In this document: positions 61,419 to 64,000 of the stretch, piece by piece | Numbering within the stretch: position 1 is the stretch's first letter | Layout: every line of letters begins with the position of its first letter | Source of the DNA: Myxacorys chilensis ATA2-1-KO14 | GTDB lineage: Bacteria; Cyanobacteriota; Cyanobacteriia; Leptolyngbyales; Leptolyngbyaceae | Direction of reading: 5' to 3' | NCBI GenBank assembly: GCA_019359275.1 | Contig: JAHHHP010000012.1 | Coordinates: forward strand, 33,175-97,174 | DNA: 64,000 nt | The notes under the pieces: model-generated | Told to the model about the DNA's origin: nothing | Databases searched by the model: none | What the model saw: the letters and a program-made list of their open reading frames with translations, nothing else | Position numbers and translations under genes: made by a program

Positions 61419-62237
61419 TTAATTTCTCGCGAGCCATTTCTGTCCGTTGAGACGCTGCACCGCTCCATAGACCAGCAGATCTAACGTGACTCGGCGCTCA
61501 TCGATGAGAAAAGATTCCATGGTGCTGAAGCGATCGCTTTCTGCACAAGAAAATCCTTTCAATCCATTAATAGTTTCATCGAAGAAGAAGATATTGAATT
61601 CTCGCAATTGCTTTTGATTGGATTGCCACTTGCCAACAATCTGCCAGCATTCCGGAGACTGATTGTAGCCTTTAATCGGAATTTTGCGCTTTTCAAACGT
61701 GAGATCGAGCGACGTTGCGCCCATCGTTTCGAGTCCTTTCTTCAACGCAGGAATATAGTGTTGCTGGATAAATTCGGTAAACGGCTTATCTTCTAGCGCG
61801 GGCGGCTTCTCTTTTTTGGCTTTAGCTGGTTTCTCGCCATCTGCCGCCGCTTTGGCCTTAGCCGCAGGCTTTTCACCATCTGCCGTCGCCGCTCTGGCAG
61901 CTTTCGCCTTGGCCGCGGGTTTTTCAGCATCCGGTGAGCTGTCAGCTGTCTCTTCGGACGTCTCTACCGCTGCTTTCACGGCTTTATCGGATGGAGAATC
62001 CGGCTTTGTGGTTTTCGCAACTTTTGGAACCGTTGCGTTAGGATTGTCCTCAGCATTTACAGCGTCGGGATCAGGCGCATTCGCAGTCGGAATATCGGTA
62101 GTGGCAGGATCGCCTGTGCCCTTAGTATGTTCGTCTACAACATCTGGTGCCATCTGAGCAGTTGAGTCTATCTGCTTGGTGGTTGTAGGCGGCTTGGTTT
62201 CCGCATCGTCTGGGCGCTTGGTCTCTTCGTCTGACAT
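61419..62237 (-). CDS. DUF2996-family protein with long Ala/Lys/Pro-rich N-terminus
   Basis: The C-terminal part (about residues 145-272) is the DUF2996 domain: KPFTEFIQQHYIPALKKGLE, FEKRKIPIKGYNQSPECWQIVGKWQS, REFNIFFFDETINGLKGFSC, ESFLIDERRVTLDLLVYGAVQRLNGQKWL. The N-terminal half is low complexity (Thr, Pro, Asp, Ala, Lys) with two near-identical copies of an ADGEKPAAKAKAA-type unit. Most family members are close to 140 residues with a shorter leader, so this half is an expansion. Function is unknown. Confidence 0.88.
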   Translation of the reverse strand: MSDEETKRPDDAETKPPTTTKQIDSTAQMAPDVVDEHTKGTGDPATTDIPTANAPDPDAVNAEDNPNATVPKVAKTTKPDSPSDKAVKAAVETSEETADSSPDAEKPAAKAKAARAATADGEKPAAKAKAAADGEKPAKAKKEKPPALEDKPFTEFIQQHYIPALKKGLETMGATSLDLTFEKRKIPIKGYNQSPECWQIVGKWQSNQKQLREFNIFFFDETINGLKGFSCAESDRFSTMESFLIDERRVTLDLLVYGAVQRLNGQKWLARN

Positions 62238-62327
62238 GGCTCACAATCCTTTCATTGAGCAATTCGATTCAATGATAGCGAACTGTGGAGCCTGAAAGAT
62301 GAGGGTTAGCGGATAGGAGGGAATAGA

Positions 62328-63152
62328 TTGGAGCTAAATGTAACAGTTGAAGGTCAGGGATATCCAATTTTATGTCTACATGGGCATCCGGGATCGGGGC
62401 GCAGTATGCGGGTGTTTACTCAGCATCTTTCTAAGCGATTTCGGACGATCGCGCCGGACTTGCGGGGCTATGGTCAAAGTAAGACGCGTCAAGACTTTGC
62501 CATGACGGATCATCTGAACGATTTGGAGCGGGTACTTGATCGCTATGCCATCGATCGCGGTCTCATTTTAGGCTGGTCATTGGGTGGAATCTTGGCGTTG
62601 GAACTGGCCGTCAAATATCCAGAACGGTTTAGCGGCCTCATTCTTGTTGCAACGGCAGGGCGCCCGTGGAGCGATCACCCGCCCGTGAGTTTACAGGATA
62701 ATGTGTATACCGGGATCGCGGCGCTTCTCAACTCGATCAAGCCAGGATGGGATTGGAATATCGAAACTTTTGCGAAGCGATCGCTGTTTCGCCACTTGAT
62801 TCAGCAGCATACGCCGTCTGCCTATCAATACATTGCAGACGACGCCATTTACGCGTTCCTAAATACGTCGCCAGCAGCAAACCGGGCGCTCAATACAGCG
62901 ATGCGAGGAGGCTACACTCGCGTTCAAGGATATGAAAAGATTGATTGTCCGTGTCTGATGCTGGCAGGAGAAGCGGATCGGCACATCAGCGCGATCTCTA
63001 GCCTAGAAACGGCGAAAGCCTTGCCAAACTGTGAGTCAAAGGTTTACCCGAATACTGCGCATTTGCTGCCGTGGGAGATCCCGACTCAGATTCTAGAAGA
63101 TATTGATCACTGGCTGGAGTGGCATCCAGAGGCGATTAGCACAACTGCATAG
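62328..63152 (+). CDS. Alpha/beta hydrolase
   Basis: The 274-residue protein starts at TTG (MELNVTVEGQGYP). It has the oxyanion turn HGHPGSGRSM, the nucleophile elbow GWSLGGILALELA (Ser about residue 83), the catalytic Asp in LAGEADRHIS and the His in NTAHLLPWE. The pattern is that of the haloperoxidase/epoxide-hydrolase-like or BioH-like group. It is cytosolic; the substrate is unknown. Confidence 0.88.
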   Translation: MELNVTVEGQGYPILCLHGHPGSGRSMRVFTQHLSKRFRTIAPDLRGYGQSKTRQDFAMTDHLNDLERVLDRYAIDRGLILGWSLGGILALELAVKYPERFSGLILVATAGRPWSDHPPVSLQDNVYTGIAALLNSIKPGWDWNIETFAKRSLFRHLIQQHTPSAYQYIADDAIYAFLNTSPAANRALNTAMRGGYTRVQGYEKIDCPCLMLAGEADRHISAISSLETAKALPNCESKVYPNTAHLLPWEIPTQILEDIDHWLEWHPEAISTTA

Positions 63153-63199
63153 AACTTGCAGAAGAGAACAAACCCCTCATCAGATGCTTGTTGTCTCTC

Positions 63200-63475
63200 T
63201 TAAAACTGACCGCTCAAAATTCCAGAGGGCACTACGCGATCGTTTTTGTCATCGTACACGGTTAAGTTCTTCGGCTTGCATCGCATTACTTTGGCAGTAA
63301 TGTTTTGTGCCCCTTCGCGCTCTAAATCTTCCAGGTATCCACCTTGACTCGACGCTGCCATTTTCTGCGCCGGGAACGGGCCAAAATAGTAGATGCAGCG
63401 CGGATTTTCTGTTCTAATTTCAACCCACCAAGCCAGGCCGACCGCATCTAGAAGAGTTGTCAGAAGTTCGTTCAT
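63200..63475 (-). CDS. DUF1816-family protein
   Basis: Start at the ATG at 63475 (MNELLTTLLDAVGLAWWVEI). The 91-residue protein carries WWVEIRTENPRCIYYFGPF and AASSQGGYLEDLEREGAQNI, both typical of DUF1816, a cyanobacterial family related to CpcD-like linker domains. Homologues are often associated with phycobilisome or stress regulation, although no reaction is known. Confidence 0.85.
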   Translation of the reverse strand: MNELLTTLLDAVGLAWWVEIRTENPRCIYYFGPFPAQKMAASSQGGYLEDLEREGAQNITAKVMRCKPKNLTVYDDKNDRVVPSGILSGQF

Positions 63476-63595
63476 AAGATCAAATGCCACTTACATTACA
63501 GAACTGTTTGTGAACGTTTTGAAGTTTGCTCAAAAACTCAGTGCTACGTTTCACACTAAACGAGGTTGCCCAAAAAAACCTCTGCTCTACTATGA

Positions 63596-63653
63596 CTTGC
63601 AAACGAAATGCAAGCACAGGTTTCTTTATACTGCCTTGCATTTCGTTTTGCAA
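63596..63653. repeat. Inverted repeat between rlmB-like and DUF1816 genes
   Basis: The left arm TTGCAAACGAAATGCAAG and right arm CTTGCATTTCGTTTTGCAA pair over about 17 bp with a single-base bulge, around a 20-base loop. On the minus strand it lies 41 bp after the methyltransferase stop and about 120 bp before the DUF1816 start. It has no terminal T run, so either terminator or operator is possible. Confidence 0.5.
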
Positions 63654-63693
63654 TCGTCTTTGTGTCCAAATCATGCGGGGATCGCATTGGAGA

Positions 63694-64000
63694 TCATGTT
63701 GTCTTGACTGAATCAAGATGAATCGTAGTTGTCCAACGTTGCCGAAACACCTCGTAGAGCGTCATTCCTGCGGCAACCGAAGCATTTAGGCTAGGAGTCT
63801 CACCTTGTAAGGGGATAGACACTAGGATATCGCAACTTTTTTGAGTAAGAAGATTTAATCCTTCTCCTTCCGCACCAATCACTAAAACAGAAGCTTTGGC
63901 AAATTTCACAGTATGAATTGGCTGACTGGTTTCGGCGGCGGTTCCATAAATCCAGAACCCAGCTGCTTTGAGATCATCTAAAGCTCGAGCAAGGTTAACA
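63694..64000 (-). CDS. rlmB: 23S rRNA 2'-O-ribose methyltransferase (RlmB/TrmH type), C-terminal part
   Basis: The frame is open to the window edge, so the start lies outside. The visible 101 codons hold the SPOUT motifs: [18 protein letters not shown], then [11 protein letters not shown] (motif 2) and [24 protein letters not shown] (motif 3, with the SLNxSxA signature). SpoU/RlmB enzymes methylate G2251 of 23S rRNA; TrmH relatives act on tRNA. RlmB is the likelier match from the linker and motif 3. An inverted repeat follows the stop. Confidence 0.88.
   Translation of the reverse strand, partial: VNLARALDDLKAAGFWIYGTAAETSQPIHTVKFAKASVLVIGAEGEGLNLLTQKSCDILVSIPLQGETPSLNASVAAGMTLYEVFRQRWTTTIHLDSVKTT

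Noticed and set aside
1..64000. Search for CRISPR arrays, tRNA and rRNA genes
   Set aside because: No regularly spaced direct repeats and no cloverleaf or T-loop GGTTC-type signature with a plausible acceptor stem were found by eye. A tRNAscan and Infernal run would be decisive.

Overview
The window is a 64 kb stretch of a cyanobacterial chromosome. The diagnostic genes are acsF (oxidative Mg-protoporphyrin IX monomethyl ester cyclase), a cyanobacterial-type rpoZ, and genes for families largely restricted to cyanobacteria (DUF1816, DUF1818 and DUF2996 types). The HIP1 octamer GCGATCGC occurs throughout. Gene content and style suggest a larger-genome, probably filamentous species, but no marker here fixes the genus.

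Layout. 1-9 kb: the end of a hybrid histidine kinase, small membrane proteins, an RNA methyltransferase, two very short co-directional ORFs (49 and 35 codons), a PEP-CTERM exoprotein, a prohibitin-like protein and rpoZ. 9-23 kb: housekeeping and accessory genes, namely a GDSL esterase, RdgB, a WD40 propeller protein, and a four-gene operon (66-aa protein, NTF2-like, DinB-like, YbaK) divergent from a MocR-type GntR/aminotransferase regulator. These are followed by alpha/beta hydrolase, phosphodiester glycosidase, pentapeptide, XdhC and YdcF genes. 23-26 kb: a membrane Ser/Thr kinase and an acyltransferase-3 protein.

26-49.5 kb is an exopolysaccharide locus. A long minus-strand block carries a Wzy/O-antigen-ligase-like membrane protein, five GT4-type and two GT2-type glycosyltransferases, a GT11 alpha-1,2-fucosyltransferase and an ABC exporter. 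Plus-strand genes follow: a WecG/TagA/CpsF transferase, a Wzc-like PCP/BY-kinase, another GT4 and a GT8. The region has been eroded and rearranged. It contains remnants of an IS5-type transposase (34.0-34.5 kb), a second IS5-like N-terminus (41.2 kb), an IS1-type transposase (45.9-46.5 kb), and decayed Gfo/Idh dehydrogenase and hexapeptide acetyltransferase genes (39.6-40.5 kb). The latter two are genes typically used to make N-acetylated amino sugars. The locus could build, polymerise and export a fucosylated surface glycan, but no outer-membrane Wza-type gene is in the window.

50-64 kb: a Nif11-domain small protein, a pentapeptide protein coupled to a soluble histidine kinase, an aldo/keto reductase, a DUF1232 protein, an ArsB/NhaD-type permease, a double-domain 6-pyruvoyl-tetrahydropterin-synthase homologue, msrA, trpB, acsF, a TM2 protein, a DUF2996 protein, an alpha/beta hydrolase, a DUF1816 protein and the end of an rRNA 2'-O-methyltransferase gene cut by the window edge.

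I found no tRNA, rRNA, CRISPR array or intact insertion sequence. The least routine points are the short two-gene operon at 4.5-4.8 kb, the MocR intergenic inverted repeat, a family of about 30-bp dispersed repeats, the decayed sugar-biosynthesis patch and the tandem PTPS fusion. I did not find clear evidence for a wholly new system.
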